Source of the DNA: Methylobacterium mesophilicum SR1.6/6
GTDB lineage: Bacteria > Pseudomonadota > Alphaproteobacteria > Rhizobiales > Beijerinckiaceae
Assembly (NCBI RefSeq): GCF_000364445.2
Contig: NZ_CP043538.1
Coordinates: 2,177,612-2,241,611, forward strand
DNA length: 64,000 nt
Reading direction: 5' to 3'
Part shown: positions 31,236 to 41,934 of the stretch, piece by piece
How the letters are laid out: each line of letters begins with the position of its first letter
Position numbering within the stretch: the stretch's first letter is position 1
Program-made: the position numbers and the translations under genes
Notes under the pieces: model-generated
Told to the model about the DNA's origin: nothing
The model's input: only the letters and a program-made list of their open reading frames with translations
Database searches by the model: none

Positions 31236-31776
31236 GCTTCGTCTCGTCCTTCCCTCGATACCGTCCGCCGCCGCTGAACCCGCCAGCATGTTTCATGCCC
31301 ACGGGTCGTCGGCGCCCCGCGCTCCGACCTCGTGTCGCAGGCCGTCCGGTCGGTCCCGCTCGGGACGCGTCCGCCGGCCTGCATTCGTCGAGGACCCGGA
31401 CCGCTCCGGGAACGGTGCGCTGGCGTGCCCGTGTCCGTCTGCCGTATTTCTCGCCCGCGCGCGAGACGGCGACGGCCGGGATGCACGGCCGATGGGACAG
31501 TTGTGCTGTCCTAAGTCGCGAAATTGCCAGATCGCAATCCTTTCAGCAAGTGACTGCCGTCCACTGCGTCAAGGATGCTGCCGATCGCGGGCCAGCGCGG
31601 CTCCGCATCTTCCGCAATGTCGCCCGAATCTCACGGTCTACCCGACGGGCCGAGCACAAGCGGCATGCGGGGCAACGACCTCGCCGGCATGGTCGAGGTC
31701 CGGGTTCACCGGCCCGGACCATGCCGGAACCGGACACTCTGCCGGGTCTCCAGACCGAGAACGCACAAGAGTGACG
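31236..31776. other. Divergent intergenic region gltB / secreted hypothetical gene
   Basis: About 540 bp without a supported gene. A long plus-strand frame crosses it but has no recognisable protein content before 31777. A small inverted repeat, GGACAG (31495-31500) and CTGTCC (31506-31511), lies in the middle. The gltB promoter should be at the left end. Confidence 0.4.
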
Positions 31777-32652
31777 ATGACGAGCAGATCGACCGCGCGC
31801 CTCCGCACCACGATGACCCGCGCGCTCTGCGCCTCCGTCGTGGCAGGCGGCGCCCTTCTGGGTCTCGGCGGCCATGCCAGCGCGCAATTCGCCTTCGAGG
31901 AGGAGATCCTGCCGCCGCGCGTGGTGGCGTGGCGCCTCGCCGACCGCGGGTTCACCGGCCTGAGCCGTCCGCGCTTCGACGGGCGTGTCTACGTTGTCGA
32001 CGCGGTCAACCCGGCCGGCATCCCGGTCCGCCTGCTCGTTGATCCCACGGGCGGCGCGATCATCGGCCGGCAGCGAGTCGGCGCCCCGGAGACCTACGCG
32101 CGGCTGGAACGCCCGGCGCCCGGCTTCGGCTGGACCGAGGATGACGCCGCGCCCCGTCGGGTCGTGCGGCCCTCGCCCTTCGACGAGCCGCCGGCCCTGA
32201 GGCTTCAGCGCAGGCCCGCCGGTGAAGCCCTGAGGCCGGAGCCGAATCCGGACGGCGTCAATCCCGATAGCGTCGGCCGGACCGCCCCTCCGCGCAAGGT
32301 CGCGCGCGCGGCGCCGGCGCGGCCGGCCGATCTGCGCCCGGCGCTCCGGAACAGCCCCGAGGTCCCCGCGCCGAAGGCCGTTCCCGCCGATTCGGGAAGA
32401 ACGGACGCGAAGGCTGACACCAAGACGGGCGGCAAGCCGGAGACGCGGGACGCGTCGATCGAGAAGGCGCAGCCGGCGACGTCCCCGGCGCCCACCGCGG
32501 AGAAGCCCGCAGAGAAGGTCGTGGCCGAAGCGCCCAAGCCGGACTCCAAGGATTGGAAGGATCCGCCCACGGACAAGAAGCCCGTGCGGGTCATCGGCGG
32601 GGCGACCATCGTCCCCGGTACCGTCGAGAAGGAACCGGGCGCCGCTCAGTAG
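31777..32652 (+). CDS. Exported hypothetical protein with low-complexity tail
   Basis: From the ATG at 31777 the protein has 291 residues. It starts with a Sec-type signal (positive MTSRSTARLRTTMTRAL, hydrophobic ASVVAGGALLGLGGHASAQ, cleavage near 37). Residues about 40-105 form a compact domain (EEEILPPRVVAWRLADRGF, VYVVDAVNPAGIPVRLLVDP) resembling short PepSY-like or BON-like repeats, with a pattern typical of Rhizobiales hypothetical proteins. The rest is Pro, Ala and Lys-rich disordered sequence. I do not recognise a function. It runs toward fdhD, ending 2 bp before the fdhD stop. Confidence 0.7.
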   Translation: MTSRSTARLRTTMTRALCASVVAGGALLGLGGHASAQFAFEEEILPPRVVAWRLADRGFTGLSRPRFDGRVYVVDAVNPAGIPVRLLVDPTGGAIIGRQRVGAPETYARLERPAPGFGWTEDDAAPRRVVRPSPFDEPPALRLQRRPAGEALRPEPNPDGVNPDSVGRTAPPRKVARAAPARPADLRPALRNSPEVPAPKAVPADSGRTDAKADTKTGGKPETRDASIEKAQPATSPAPTAEKPAEKVVAEAPKPDSKDWKDPPTDKKPVRVIGGATIVPGTVEKEPGAAQ

Positions 32653-32654
32653 CC

Positions 32655-33497
32655 CTACCCGGCGGTGATCAGCCGATCCGCGCCGGCGAAGACCGTGACG
32701 GTATCGGCCCGCGCGATGGCGCAGAGCGTCATGGCGTGGGCGCGGGCACGGTCCAGAGCCAGAGCCGTCGGCGCCGAGATCGCCACCACGATCGCGGCAC
32801 CCAGACGTGCCGCCTTCTCGACCATCTCGAAGGAGCAGCGGCTGGTGATCACCAGGAAGCCGGCCCGCGTGTCGGCGCCGGACCGCATCAGTGCACCGAT
32901 CAGCTTATCCAGCGCGTTGTGACGGCCGACATCCTCCCGGACGGCGACCAGTGTGCCGTCGAGCCGCGCCCAGGCGGCGGCGTGGACGGCCCGGGTCTCG
33001 GCTCCGAGCCGCTGGGCCTCGTCCAGGGCAGACAGGGCCCGGGCGATCGCCGAGACGGCGACCCGCACCTCCGAATCCATCCGCCGATCCGTGCGGGGCA
33101 GTTCCTTCAGGTCCTCGATGCCGCAGACGCCGCACCCGGTGCGGCCGCTGATGGCGCGCTTGCGCGCGAGGTGCTCGCGAAGCCGTCCGGGCGCCAGCTC
33201 GATATGGAGGCGCAGCCCGTCGGCGACGGTCTCCACCCGCGTTTCGCGGATCTCCTCCGCAGCCTCGACGATGCCCTCCGTGAGGCTGAACCCGTAGGCG
33301 AAATCCTCGAGATCTGCGGGCGTGCACATCATCACGGCATGCGGCACGCTGCCGTACACGAGGTTGACCGGCACCTCCGCGGCGAGGGCTCGCGCATCCA
33401 GCCGCGGCTCGGATCCCGTATAGGCTACGACCTGCATGGGCACCCGCACCGAGGCAGGGGGCAGGTCCTGGGATGGGCTCTCCGGGGCGGTCGGCAT
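32655..33497 (-). CDS. fdhD: Formate dehydrogenase accessory sulfurtransferase FdhD
   Basis: FdhD (280 residues) moves sulfur from IscS to the molybdenum cofactor of formate dehydrogenases. The cysteine loop GRTGCGVCG (about residues 120-128), the HAVMMCTPADLEDFAYGF segment, the VREDVGRHNALDKLIGA motif and TSRCSFEMVEKAA are all family signatures. No formate dehydrogenase gene is in the window. FDHs are central in methylotrophs, so fdhD fits the inferred host. Confidence 0.94.
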   Translation of the reverse strand: MPTAPESPSQDLPPASVRVPMQVVAYTGSEPRLDARALAAEVPVNLVYGSVPHAVMMCTPADLEDFAYGFSLTEGIVEAAEEIRETRVETVADGLRLHIELAPGRLREHLARKRAISGRTGCGVCGIEDLKELPRTDRRMDSEVRVAVSAIARALSALDEAQRLGAETRAVHAAAWARLDGTLVAVREDVGRHNALDKLIGALMRSGADTRAGFLVITSRCSFEMVEKAARLGAAIVVAISAPTALALDRARAHAMTLCAIARADTVTVFAGADRLITAG

Positions 33498-33659
33498 TCA
33501 GCGCTCCAATGTGCGGAAGAACTCCTATCCGCCGCCAGGTCCGTCGGGCAATCGGGTCGAAAATTACCGAACCCTCGCGGTGCGAACACGCCACGAGGCG
33601 CGGGGAACTGTCGGGAAAGCGCCTCATGCGACGCTTGTGCGGTTGCACCTCGACGGCCC

Positions 33660-33687
33660 TTGTGGTCTGAAGCGCCGGTCGGATAAT
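33660..33687 (+). promoter_or_regulatory. Possible promoter of the cytochrome oxidase cluster
   Basis: TTGTGG (33660-33665), 16-bp spacing and GATAAT (33682-33687) resemble a sigma70 promoter about 105 bp before the ctaC start. The match is moderate and unproven. Confidence 0.4.
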
Positions 33688-33794
33688 GCCGGGTGACACA
33701 ACCGGTACTCCGTCACGTCGGTACGATCCCGCACGCGATCAAGACGGGACGGTCCGGCAGCCGCCAGACAGTTTTGGGGAGCCACGAGAGGCAG

Positions 33795-34634
33795 ATGCGG
33801 ACGGTGCGGACGATCAACCGGTCACTCTGGAGCCTCGCCGCTCTCGGCGCCTCGCTCTTTCCGTTAACAGGCGCGCAGGCCGCGGGTTTCGGCCAGCCGG
33901 TGCCATGGGAGATGAGCCGGCAGATCCCGGTCACCGAGAACGCGCGCGACATCCTCAGCTTCGAGGTCGGCCTGCACTGGCTGTCGCTGGCGATCTCGGT
34001 CTTCGTGCTGGGCCTGATCCTGTGGTGCATCTTCCGCTTCGGCGAGAAGCGGAACCCCACCCCCTCGCGCACCACCCACAACACCGCCATCGAGGTCGCC
34101 TGGACGATCGTGCCGGTGCTGATCCTCGTCGCGGTGGCGATCCCGTCCTTCCGCCTGCTGCGCACGCAGCTCTCGGACCCGAAGGCCGACATGATCGTCA
34201 AGGTCATCGGCCACGCGTGGTACTGGTCCTACGAGTACCCGCAGACCGAGGCGGGCGGCGGCTTCACCTTCGATGCCAACATCGACGAGGACAAGCAGCC
34301 CCGCCTGCTCCAGACCGACAACGAGATGGTCGTCCCGGTCGGCAAGATCGTGAAGATCCAGGTCACCGCCGCCGACGTGCTGCATTCCTGGGCCATGCCG
34401 GCCTTCGGCTTCAAGATCGACGCCGTGCCCGGCCGCCTGAACCAGATGTGGTTCAAGGCCGACAAGGAAGGCACCTTCCACGGCCAGTGCTCCGAGCTGT
34501 GCGGCCAGCGCCACGCCTACATGCCGATCGTGGTCCGCGTCGTGAGCGAGCAGGCCTACGCCGACTGGCTGAAGGAGGCGAAGACCAAGTACGCCCGCAT
34601 CGACAACGGCACGAGCTTCGCCGAGGCGCGCTGA
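33795..34634 (+). CDS. ctaC: Cytochrome c oxidase subunit II
   Basis: CtaC (279 residues) receives electrons from cytochrome c at the CuA centre. From the ATG at 33795 it has a signal peptide (to about AQA at residue 34), two membrane helices, HAWYWSYEYP, and the CuA ligands in HSWAMPAFGFKID and CSELCGQRHAYMP. An upstream ATG at 33693 would add 34 residues that spoil the signal. It heads the ctaC-ctaD-ctaB-coxF-ctaG-ctaE run. Confidence 0.95.
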   Translation: MRTVRTINRSLWSLAALGASLFPLTGAQAAGFGQPVPWEMSRQIPVTENARDILSFEVGLHWLSLAISVFVLGLILWCIFRFGEKRNPTPSRTTHNTAIEVAWTIVPVLILVAVAIPSFRLLRTQLSDPKADMIVKVIGHAWYWSYEYPQTEAGGGFTFDANIDEDKQPRLLQTDNEMVVPVGKIVKIQVTAADVLHSWAMPAFGFKIDAVPGRLNQMWFKADKEGTFHGQCSELCGQRHAYMPIVVRVVSEQAYADWLKEAKTKYARIDNGTSFAEAR

Positions 34635-34645
34635 GCCCCGGCTGA

Positions 34646-36313
<1,668 letters not shown>

Positions 36314-36324
36314 TACAAACCCCG

Positions 36325-36388
36325 CGAGGGCCGCATCGGCGGCCCTCGCCCTTCCCCGGAGGCCAGGTGTTGGCCTCCCGGCAAGGGC
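36325..36388. repeat. Paired hairpins between ctaD and ctaB
   Basis: A 10-bp stem CGAGGGCCGC / GCGGCCCTCG (36325-36348) is followed by an 8-bp stem GGAGGCCA / TGGCCTCC (36358-36378). The second is nested within an outer CGCCCTT / AAGGGCG pairing that ends near 36388. These fold into a structured RNA between two operon genes and could limit expression beyond ctaD or be a REP-like element. Confidence 0.6.
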
Positions 36389-36525
36389 GAGCGTTGAGGG
36401 CGATCCGCACGGGCCCGGGTAGATCCTGGGCCCCGCTCACGCCGTCTCTTGGAACATTTCGAATTCGAGACTCGACCCGGCCGTGACGCGCGTGGCCGGG
36501 CGCCGACACAGCAGCAGCAGACGCG

Positions 36526-37476
36526 ATGACGAGCCTGACGAACAGCATCGGCCGGGACGGTCCGGCCCCGGCCCTCACGGCGGCAGGCGGAGACGTTCCG
36601 GACTACTTCGCCCTGCTGAAGCCGCGGGTGATGGTCCTCGTGATCTTCACGGCGCTGGTCGGGATGGTGGTCTCGCAGGGCCACGTCCAGCCGGCGATCG
36701 GCGCGATCTCGCTCCTCGCCATCGCGGTCGGTGCCGGAGCGTCCGGCTGCCTCAACATGTGGTGGGACGCCGACATCGACGCGGTCATGAGCCGGACCGC
36801 GACCCGGCCGATCCCGTCGGGCCGGATCACCTCCGAGGAGGCGCTGGGTTTCGGGCTGTTCCTCTCCGTCGCCTCGGTGGTGGTGCTGGGGCTCGCCGCC
36901 AACCTCCTGGCTGCCGCGCTCCTCGCCTTCACCATCGTGTTCTACGCGGTGGTCTACTCGATGTGGCTGAAGCGGGCGACCGCGCAGAACATCGTCATCG
37001 GCGGCGCCGCCGGGGCCCTGCCGCCGGTCATCGGTCAGGCCGTCGTGACCGGATCGATCGGCGTCGAGTCGCTGATTCTGTTCGCGATCATCTTCATCTG
37101 GACGCCGCCACATTTCTGGGCGCTCGCCCTGATCAAGGCCGACGAGTACGCCCGAGCCGGTATCCCGATGATGCCAAACGTCGCCGGGCCGTCCTCTACC
37201 CGCCGCCAGATCGTATGGTACTCGCTGCTCCTCGCGCCGCTCGGGCTCGTGCCCGTGGCGCTCGGTTTCGGCGGCCTGATCTACGCGGTGATCGGCGTCG
37301 TCGGTGGCCTCGGCATGGTCGCCTTCAGCATCCGCGTCCTCCGGAACCGCGAAGGCGAGGCCGAGAAGAAGGCCGCCATGGGGATGTTCGGCTTCTCGAT
37401 CCTCTACCTGTTCGCGCTGTTCTCGGCGCTGCTGGCGGAGCAGAGTTTCGGCCTGTTCCGTCCGGTCATGGGCTGA
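36526..37476 (+). CDS. ctaB: Protoheme IX farnesyltransferase (heme O synthase)
   Basis: CtaB (316 residues) converts heme b to heme o, the precursor of heme a for CtaD. The UbiA-family Asp-rich motif is clear in [24 protein letters not shown] (key residues D..D....R..RP). About nine membrane helices are seen, with [13 protein letters not shown] and [10 protein letters not shown] typical of heme O synthases. Confidence 0.95.
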   Translation: MTSLTNSIGRDGPAPALTAAGGDVPDYFALLKPRVMVLVIFTALVGMVVSQGHVQPAIGAISLLAIAVGAGASGCLNMWWDADIDAVMSRTATRPIPSGRITSEEALGFGLFLSVASVVVLGLAANLLAAALLAFTIVFYAVVYSMWLKRATAQNIVIGGAAGALPPVIGQAVVTGSIGVESLILFAIIFIWTPPHFWALALIKADEYARAGIPMMPNVAGPSSTRRQIVWYSLLLAPLGLVPVALGFGGLIYAVIGVVGGLGMVAFSIRVLRNREGEAEKKAAMGMFGFSILYLFALFSALLAEQSFGLFRPVMG

Positions 37477-37480
37477 CGCG

Positions 37481-37645
37481 ATGGCGGATAACGAGGTCCA
37501 GTACCGTCCGCTCACGCCCGCGGAAGAGGCGCGCCGCCGCAAGCGGTCGATCGCCATCGCGCTGGCGCTCGGCGCCTGGGTCCTGCTGTTCTTCGTGCTG
37601 ACGATCGTCAAGCTCGGGCCGCAGATCCTCAGCCGGCCGTTATGA
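37481..37645 (+). CDS. Small membrane protein CoxF-like
   Basis: This 54-residue protein (MADNEVQYRPLTPAEEARRR start) has one membrane helix (about residues 26-46) after a basic stretch. It sits 4 bp after ctaB and 10 bp before ctaG. Rhizobiales oxidase operons usually carry such a short gene, often named coxF or 'hypothetical'. Its function is unknown; a role in oxidase assembly is inferred from position. Confidence 0.75.
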   Translation: MADNEVQYRPLTPAEEARRRKRSIAIALALGAWVLLFFVLTIVKLGPQILSRPL

Positions 37646-37655
37646 GGAGACCGCG

Positions 37656-38267
37656 ATGACCGCTCCCCGTGCCGACCTCGGACGCGGCGCCATGCGGACC
37701 GCCTTCGCCTGCGGGGGCCTCGCCGTCGGCATGGTCGGGCTCGCCTTCGCGTCGGTCCCGCTCTACGACGCGTTCTGCAAGGCGACCGGCTACGACGGGA
37801 CCCCCCGCCAGGGCCCCGCCCTCGCGGCGTCCGCGGCGCGCAGCGACGACAGCATGGTCGTTCATTTCGACACGAACGTCGCTCCGGGCCTGTCTTGGAA
37901 GTTCGCGCCGGAGGCGAACCGCGTCGAAGCGAAGCTCGGTGAGACCAAGACCGTGTTCTTCCGGGTGCAGAACACCGGCACGAAGCCGTCGACGGGCGTA
38001 GCGACCTTCAACGTCCAGCCCGGCCTCATGGGCGGTTACTTCGTCAAGATCGCCTGCTTCTGCTTCAACGAGCAGACGCTGCAGCCCGGCGAGACTCTGG
38101 ACGTGCCCGTGGTGTTCTATGTCGATCCGGCGGTCCGGGACGATTCGAACACTGCGCATCTCTCGGAGATGACCCTGTCCTACACCTACTTCGCCGCCAA
38201 GAACGGCCAGCCGGTGACGGGACCTGTGGCGAATTCGGCGTCTTCGGGCACGAAGGGCGATTTGTGA
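37656..38267 (+). CDS. ctaG: Cytochrome c oxidase assembly protein CtaG (Cox11)
   Basis: CtaG (203 residues) delivers copper to the CuB site of subunit I. It has one N-terminal membrane helix followed by an immunoglobulin-like periplasmic domain with the copper motif KIACFCFNEQTL (CFCF) and VFYVDPAV. The conserved PLYDAFCKATGYDGT segment lies right after the membrane helix. It is in operon with coxF-like and ctaE. Confidence 0.95.
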   Translation: MTAPRADLGRGAMRTAFACGGLAVGMVGLAFASVPLYDAFCKATGYDGTPRQGPALAASAARSDDSMVVHFDTNVAPGLSWKFAPEANRVEAKLGETKTVFFRVQNTGTKPSTGVATFNVQPGLMGGYFVKIACFCFNEQTLQPGETLDVPVVFYVDPAVRDDSNTAHLSEMTLSYTYFAAKNGQPVTGPVANSASSGTKGDL

Positions 38268-38414
38268 TCGCGGGACCGTGACAACACGGGGCCGCAGCGA
38301 CTAAAGGTGCCGACAAGCTTGGGCGTGGTCCGTGCCGCGCCCGGCCAACAGCAAGCAGCGTAAGGCCGTAAGCCGGGAACGGCGCAGGGCGCGAGGGTGA
38401 GGAGCGACGGGACG

Positions 38415-39278
38415 ATGGCCGAGGCGCACGCCAAGAATCACGACTTTCACATCCTGAACCCGAGTCCATGGCCGCTGATCGGCGCCTTCTCGGGCTTCCT
38501 GATGGCGTTCGGCGCCGTCTTCTGGATGAAGAGCCTCCAGATCGGCACACTGTCCCCGGGCCCCTATATCTTCGGCGCCGGCACGATCGGCGTCCTCTAC
38601 ACCATGTTCTCGTGGTGGAAGGACGTGGCGCACGAGGCCAATTCCGGCGACCACACCCGGGTCGTCCAGCTCCATCACCGCTACGGCATGATGATGTTCA
38701 TCGCCTCCGAGGTGATGTTCTTCGTCGCGTGGTTCTGGGCCTACTTCGAGGCCGCCCTCTACACCGCCGACCCGATCCAGGTCTCGCGCGTGGAGTTCAC
38801 CGGCGGCGTCTGGCCGCCCAAGGGCATCGAGGCGTTCGATCCCTGGCACCTGCCCCTTCTGAACACCCTGATCCTGCTGACCTCGGGCACCACGGTGACC
38901 TGGGCGCACCACGCGCTGCTGGAGGGCGACCGCAAGGGCCTGAAGTACGGCCTGTGGCTGACCATCATCCTCGGCGTGCTGTTCACCGCCTGCCAAGCCT
39001 ACGAGTACAGCCACGCCGAGTTCGGCTTCTCGGGCAGCATCTACTCGTCGACCTTCTTCATGGCGACGGGCTTCCACGGCGCCCACGTGATCATCGGCAC
39101 GATCTTCCTCGCGGTCTGCCTGTTCCGGGCCTATGCCGGCCAGTTCACGCCGCGCCAGCACCTCGGCTTCGAGTTCGCCGCCTGGTACTGGCACTTCGTC
39201 GATGTCGTGTGGCTGTTCCTGTTCGCCGCCATCTACGTGTGGGGCTCGGGCGTCTTCCACGGCGGCGGCGCCCACTGA
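38415..39278 (+). CDS. ctaE: Cytochrome c oxidase subunit III
   Basis: CtaE (287 residues from [14 protein letters not shown]) is the seven-helix third core subunit. The seven hydrophobic segments and motifs [50 protein letters not shown] and [14 protein letters not shown] are diagnostic. A GTG at 38397 would add six residues, but the ATG at 38415 gives the usual start. A terminator follows at 39317. Confidence 0.96.
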   Translation: MAEAHAKNHDFHILNPSPWPLIGAFSGFLMAFGAVFWMKSLQIGTLSPGPYIFGAGTIGVLYTMFSWWKDVAHEANSGDHTRVVQLHHRYGMMMFIASEVMFFVAWFWAYFEAALYTADPIQVSRVEFTGGVWPPKGIEAFDPWHLPLLNTLILLTSGTTVTWAHHALLEGDRKGLKYGLWLTIILGVLFTACQAYEYSHAEFGFSGSIYSSTFFMATGFHGAHVIIGTIFLAVCLFRAYAGQFTPRQHLGFEFAAWYWHFVDVVWLFLFAAIYVWGSGVFHGGGAH

Positions 39279-39316
39279 GGCCGATCCATCCCGCCAGCGC
39301 ATGGCGGCTGTGCGAA

Positions 39317-39339
39317 GGGCGGCTCCGGCCGCCCTTTTT
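39317..39339 (+). terminator. Rho-independent terminator after ctaE
   Basis: GGGCGGC, a TCCG loop and GCCGCCC form a 7-bp stem followed directly by five T residues. It ends the main oxidase transcript about 40 bp past ctaE and before the DUF983 gene. Confidence 0.85.
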
Positions 39340-39426
39340 CGTGCCGACCCGACCAAATCCCCATATCGATAGGACGCGTCGGGCGCCGCCCGTGCGCGGT
39401 ATCCCGGATCGGTCTGGAGTTCGCCC

Positions 39427-39801
39427 GTGGACCAACGCACCTACACGAGCCCGCCTCCGGTCCCAACGGGCCTGCGCGGTCGATGCCCGCGCTGCGGTGA
39501 GGGCCACCTGTTCAAGGGGTACCTGACCCTCCGGCCCTCCTGCGAGGTCTGCGGCCTGGACTACGCCAGCTTCGATTCGGCCGACGGGCCGGCCTTCTTC
39601 GTGATGTCCATCGTCGGCCTGATCGTGGTCGGGCTCGCCCTCTGGATGGAGATCACCTACGAGCCGCCGATCTGGGTTCACGCCGTTGTGGCGGCGACCC
39701 TCTCGATCGGACTCAGCCTGATCCTGGTTCGCCCGCTCAAAGGCATGCTCATCGCGCTCCAGTACAGCAACAAGGCCGAGGAAGGACGCTTCGAGCGGTG
39801 A
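39427..39801 (+). CDS. DUF983 membrane protein
   Basis: This 124-residue protein has two CxxC pairs near the start (GRCPRCGEGHLF and PSCEVCGLDY), a probable zinc or metal site, followed by two membrane helices. DUF983 genes commonly sit between ctaE and SURF1 in Alphaproteobacteria. The start is a GTG at 39427. Its stop overlaps the SURF1 start, so the two are translated together. The molecular function is unknown. Confidence 0.88.
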   Translation: MDQRTYTSPPPVPTGLRGRCPRCGEGHLFKGYLTLRPSCEVCGLDYASFDSADGPAFFVMSIVGLIVVGLALWMEITYEPPIWVHAVVAATLSIGLSLILVRPLKGMLIALQYSNKAEEGRFER

Positions 39802-40562
39802 CCTTGTCGGCAACATCGCGGCAAGCGTGGCGCGACCTGATCGCGCCGGGCCTCGCCTCGCTCGTCGCGCTCACCATCCTCCTCAGCCTCGGAACGTGGC
39901 AGCTCGAGCGCCGGGCCTGGAAGGAGGATCTGATCGCCCGGATCCTGCGTCAGAGCCGCGCCGAGCCGGTGGCACCCCCGGCGCCCGACGCCTGGGACCC
40001 GGCCCGGGACGAGTTCCGCCATGTCCGCGTCACCGGGCGCTTCCTCAACGACCGCGAGACCCTGGTCCACGGGCTCGCTCCGGGCGAGACGCCGGGCCGC
40101 GCGCTCCAGGGTTACTATGTCCTCACCCCGCTCGTCCGCCCGGAAGGCGGCACGGTGCTGATCAACCGCGGCTTCGTCCCGACCGAGCTGAAGGCACAGG
40201 GCGATCGCCGGGACGGCCTGATCGAGGGCGAGACCACCGTCACCGGCATTCTCCGCGCCAGCGAAGTCAGGGGCCTGTTCGTGCCGGAGCCGGATCCAGC
40301 CCGCGGCGAATGGTTCAATCGTGACATCCCCGGCATCGCGGCCGCACGGGGCCTCAAGGATGCGGCTCCCTACCTGATCGAGGCCGATGCCGTTCCGGGC
40401 CAGACCACGTGGCCGCGGGGCGGCCAGCTGCGGGTCGACCTCCCCAACAACCATCTGCAATACGCGTTCACGTGGTTCGGCCTCGCCGCGTGCCTGATCG
40501 GCGTCTTCTCGGTCTTCGCGTGGCGGCGCCTGCACGATTCGGAGCCTGCGCGGGCGACATAG
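39798..40562 (+). CDS. SURF1 family oxidase biogenesis protein
   Basis: This 254-residue protein has the SURF1 layout: one N-terminal and one C-terminal membrane helix around a periplasmic domain with GTWQLERRAWKEDLI, GLAPGETPGRALQGYYVLTP and LINRGFVP. The NNHLQYAFTWFGLA motif before the last helix is diagnostic. SURF1 assists heme a insertion into subunit I. GTG start at 39798, overlapping DUF983 by 4 bp. Confidence 0.93.
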   Translation: MTLSATSRQAWRDLIAPGLASLVALTILLSLGTWQLERRAWKEDLIARILRQSRAEPVAPPAPDAWDPARDEFRHVRVTGRFLNDRETLVHGLAPGETPGRALQGYYVLTPLVRPEGGTVLINRGFVPTELKAQGDRRDGLIEGETTVTGILRASEVRGLFVPEPDPARGEWFNRDIPGIAAARGLKDAAPYLIEADAVPGQTTWPRGGQLRVDLPNNHLQYAFTWFGLAACLIGVFSVFAWRRLHDSEPARAT

Positions 40563-40774
40563 AACAAACGAGCAGCGAAGACGCCGCCGCGAAGGACAGC
40601 GCCGTCGATTAGGCCTGAAAAACAGCAGCGCGTTCCTTTGACCCGACGCGATCACGCCGAAATACTTTCGGTGTTCTTCAGTGATCGCCCAGGTTCTGCA
40701 TGTTGTATTCAGTTCAGGGCGATCTCCCGCAGAAGACACGGCGCGCCAGCGTCGGACATGCGAGGTAGCGCCAG

Positions 40775-41890
40775 ATGACCAGCCCCCATCCCCCCGCAGC
40801 ACGGCCTGAGCCGATCCGCTTCGCCTACTGGGTCCCCAACGTGTCGGGCGGCCTCGTGATCAGCAAGATCCCGCAGCGGACGAGATGGGACGCCGAGTAC
40901 AACCGGCGCCTGGCGCAGATCGCCGAGGCGGCGGGGTTCGACTACGGCCTGACGCAGATCCGCTTCACCGCCGGCTACGGCGCGGAGTACCAGCACGAAT
41001 CGGTGGCGTTCAGTCACGCGCTGCTGGCGGCGACCACGCGGCTGAAGGTCATCGCGGCGCTCCTTCCGGGGCCGTGGAACCCGACCCTGGCCGCCAAGCA
41101 GATCGCGACGATCTCGCAGCTCACGGAGGGCCGCATCGCGGTCAACATCGTCTCGGGATGGTTCTCGGGCGAGTTCCGCGCCATCGGCGAACCGTGGCTC
41201 GACCATGACGAGCGTTACCGCCGGTCGGAGGAGTTCATCCGCAGCCTGCGGGGGATCTGGACCCAGGACAGCTTCACGTTCCGGGGCGACTTCTACCGCT
41301 ACCGTGACTACAGCCTGAAGCCGAAACCCGCGGAGCCCCTGCCGGAGATCTTCCAGGGCGGCTCGTCGCGCGCGGCGCGCGACATGGCCGCGCGCGTGTC
41401 CGACTGGTACTTCACCAACGGCAATACGCCGGAGAACATCCGCCTTCAGGTGGATGACATCCGGGCCAAGGCGGCCGAGACCGGCAACCGGCCGCGGATC
41501 GGGGTGAATGCCTTCGTGATCGCCCGGGACACCGAGGAGGAAGCCCGTGCCGTCCTCCAGGAAATCATCGACCACGCCGATCCGGAGGCCGTGAAGGCCT
41601 TCGGCCACGAGGTGAAGAATGCCGGCAAGGCTTCGCCGGAGGGCGAGGGCAACTGGGCGAAATCCAGCTTCGAGGATCTCGTCCAGTACAATGACGGGTT
41701 CAAGACCAACCTGATCGGGACGCCCGACCAGATCGCCGAGCGGATCCTCGCCCTCAAGGACGCGGGCGCCGACCTCGCGCTGCTGGCCTTCCTGCATTTC
41801 CAGGAGGACGTGGCGTATTTCGGCGAACACGTGATCCCCCGCGTCCGCGCTCTGGAAGCCGGCCGCCAGAGCCGGGCCGAGGCGGCCTGA
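40775..41890 (+). CDS. sfnG: FMN-dependent dimethylsulfone monooxygenase (SfnG-type)
   Basis: This 371-residue flavin-dependent monooxygenase of the luciferase-like family closely fits SfnG, which oxidises dimethylsulfone to methanesulfinate with FMNH2. Family features are IRFAYWVPNVSGGLVISKIPQRT, the early GFDYGLTQIRF, the NIVSGWFSGEF core and YRRSEEFIRSLRGIW. An sfnB gene follows 45 bp later, the standard partner. The FMN reductase SfnF and regulator SfnR are not in the window. Confidence 0.9.
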   Translation: MTSPHPPAARPEPIRFAYWVPNVSGGLVISKIPQRTRWDAEYNRRLAQIAEAAGFDYGLTQIRFTAGYGAEYQHESVAFSHALLAATTRLKVIAALLPGPWNPTLAAKQIATISQLTEGRIAVNIVSGWFSGEFRAIGEPWLDHDERYRRSEEFIRSLRGIWTQDSFTFRGDFYRYRDYSLKPKPAEPLPEIFQGGSSRAARDMAARVSDWYFTNGNTPENIRLQVDDIRAKAAETGNRPRIGVNAFVIARDTEEEARAVLQEIIDHADPEAVKAFGHEVKNAGKASPEGEGNWAKSSFEDLVQYNDGFKTNLIGTPDQIAERILALKDAGADLALLAFLHFQEDVAYFGEHVIPRVRALEAGRQSRAEAA

Positions 41891-41934
41891 GCGCCGCCGT
41901 CGGGCCGTAGATCCTGTCCTGCTGGGGTTGAGCC

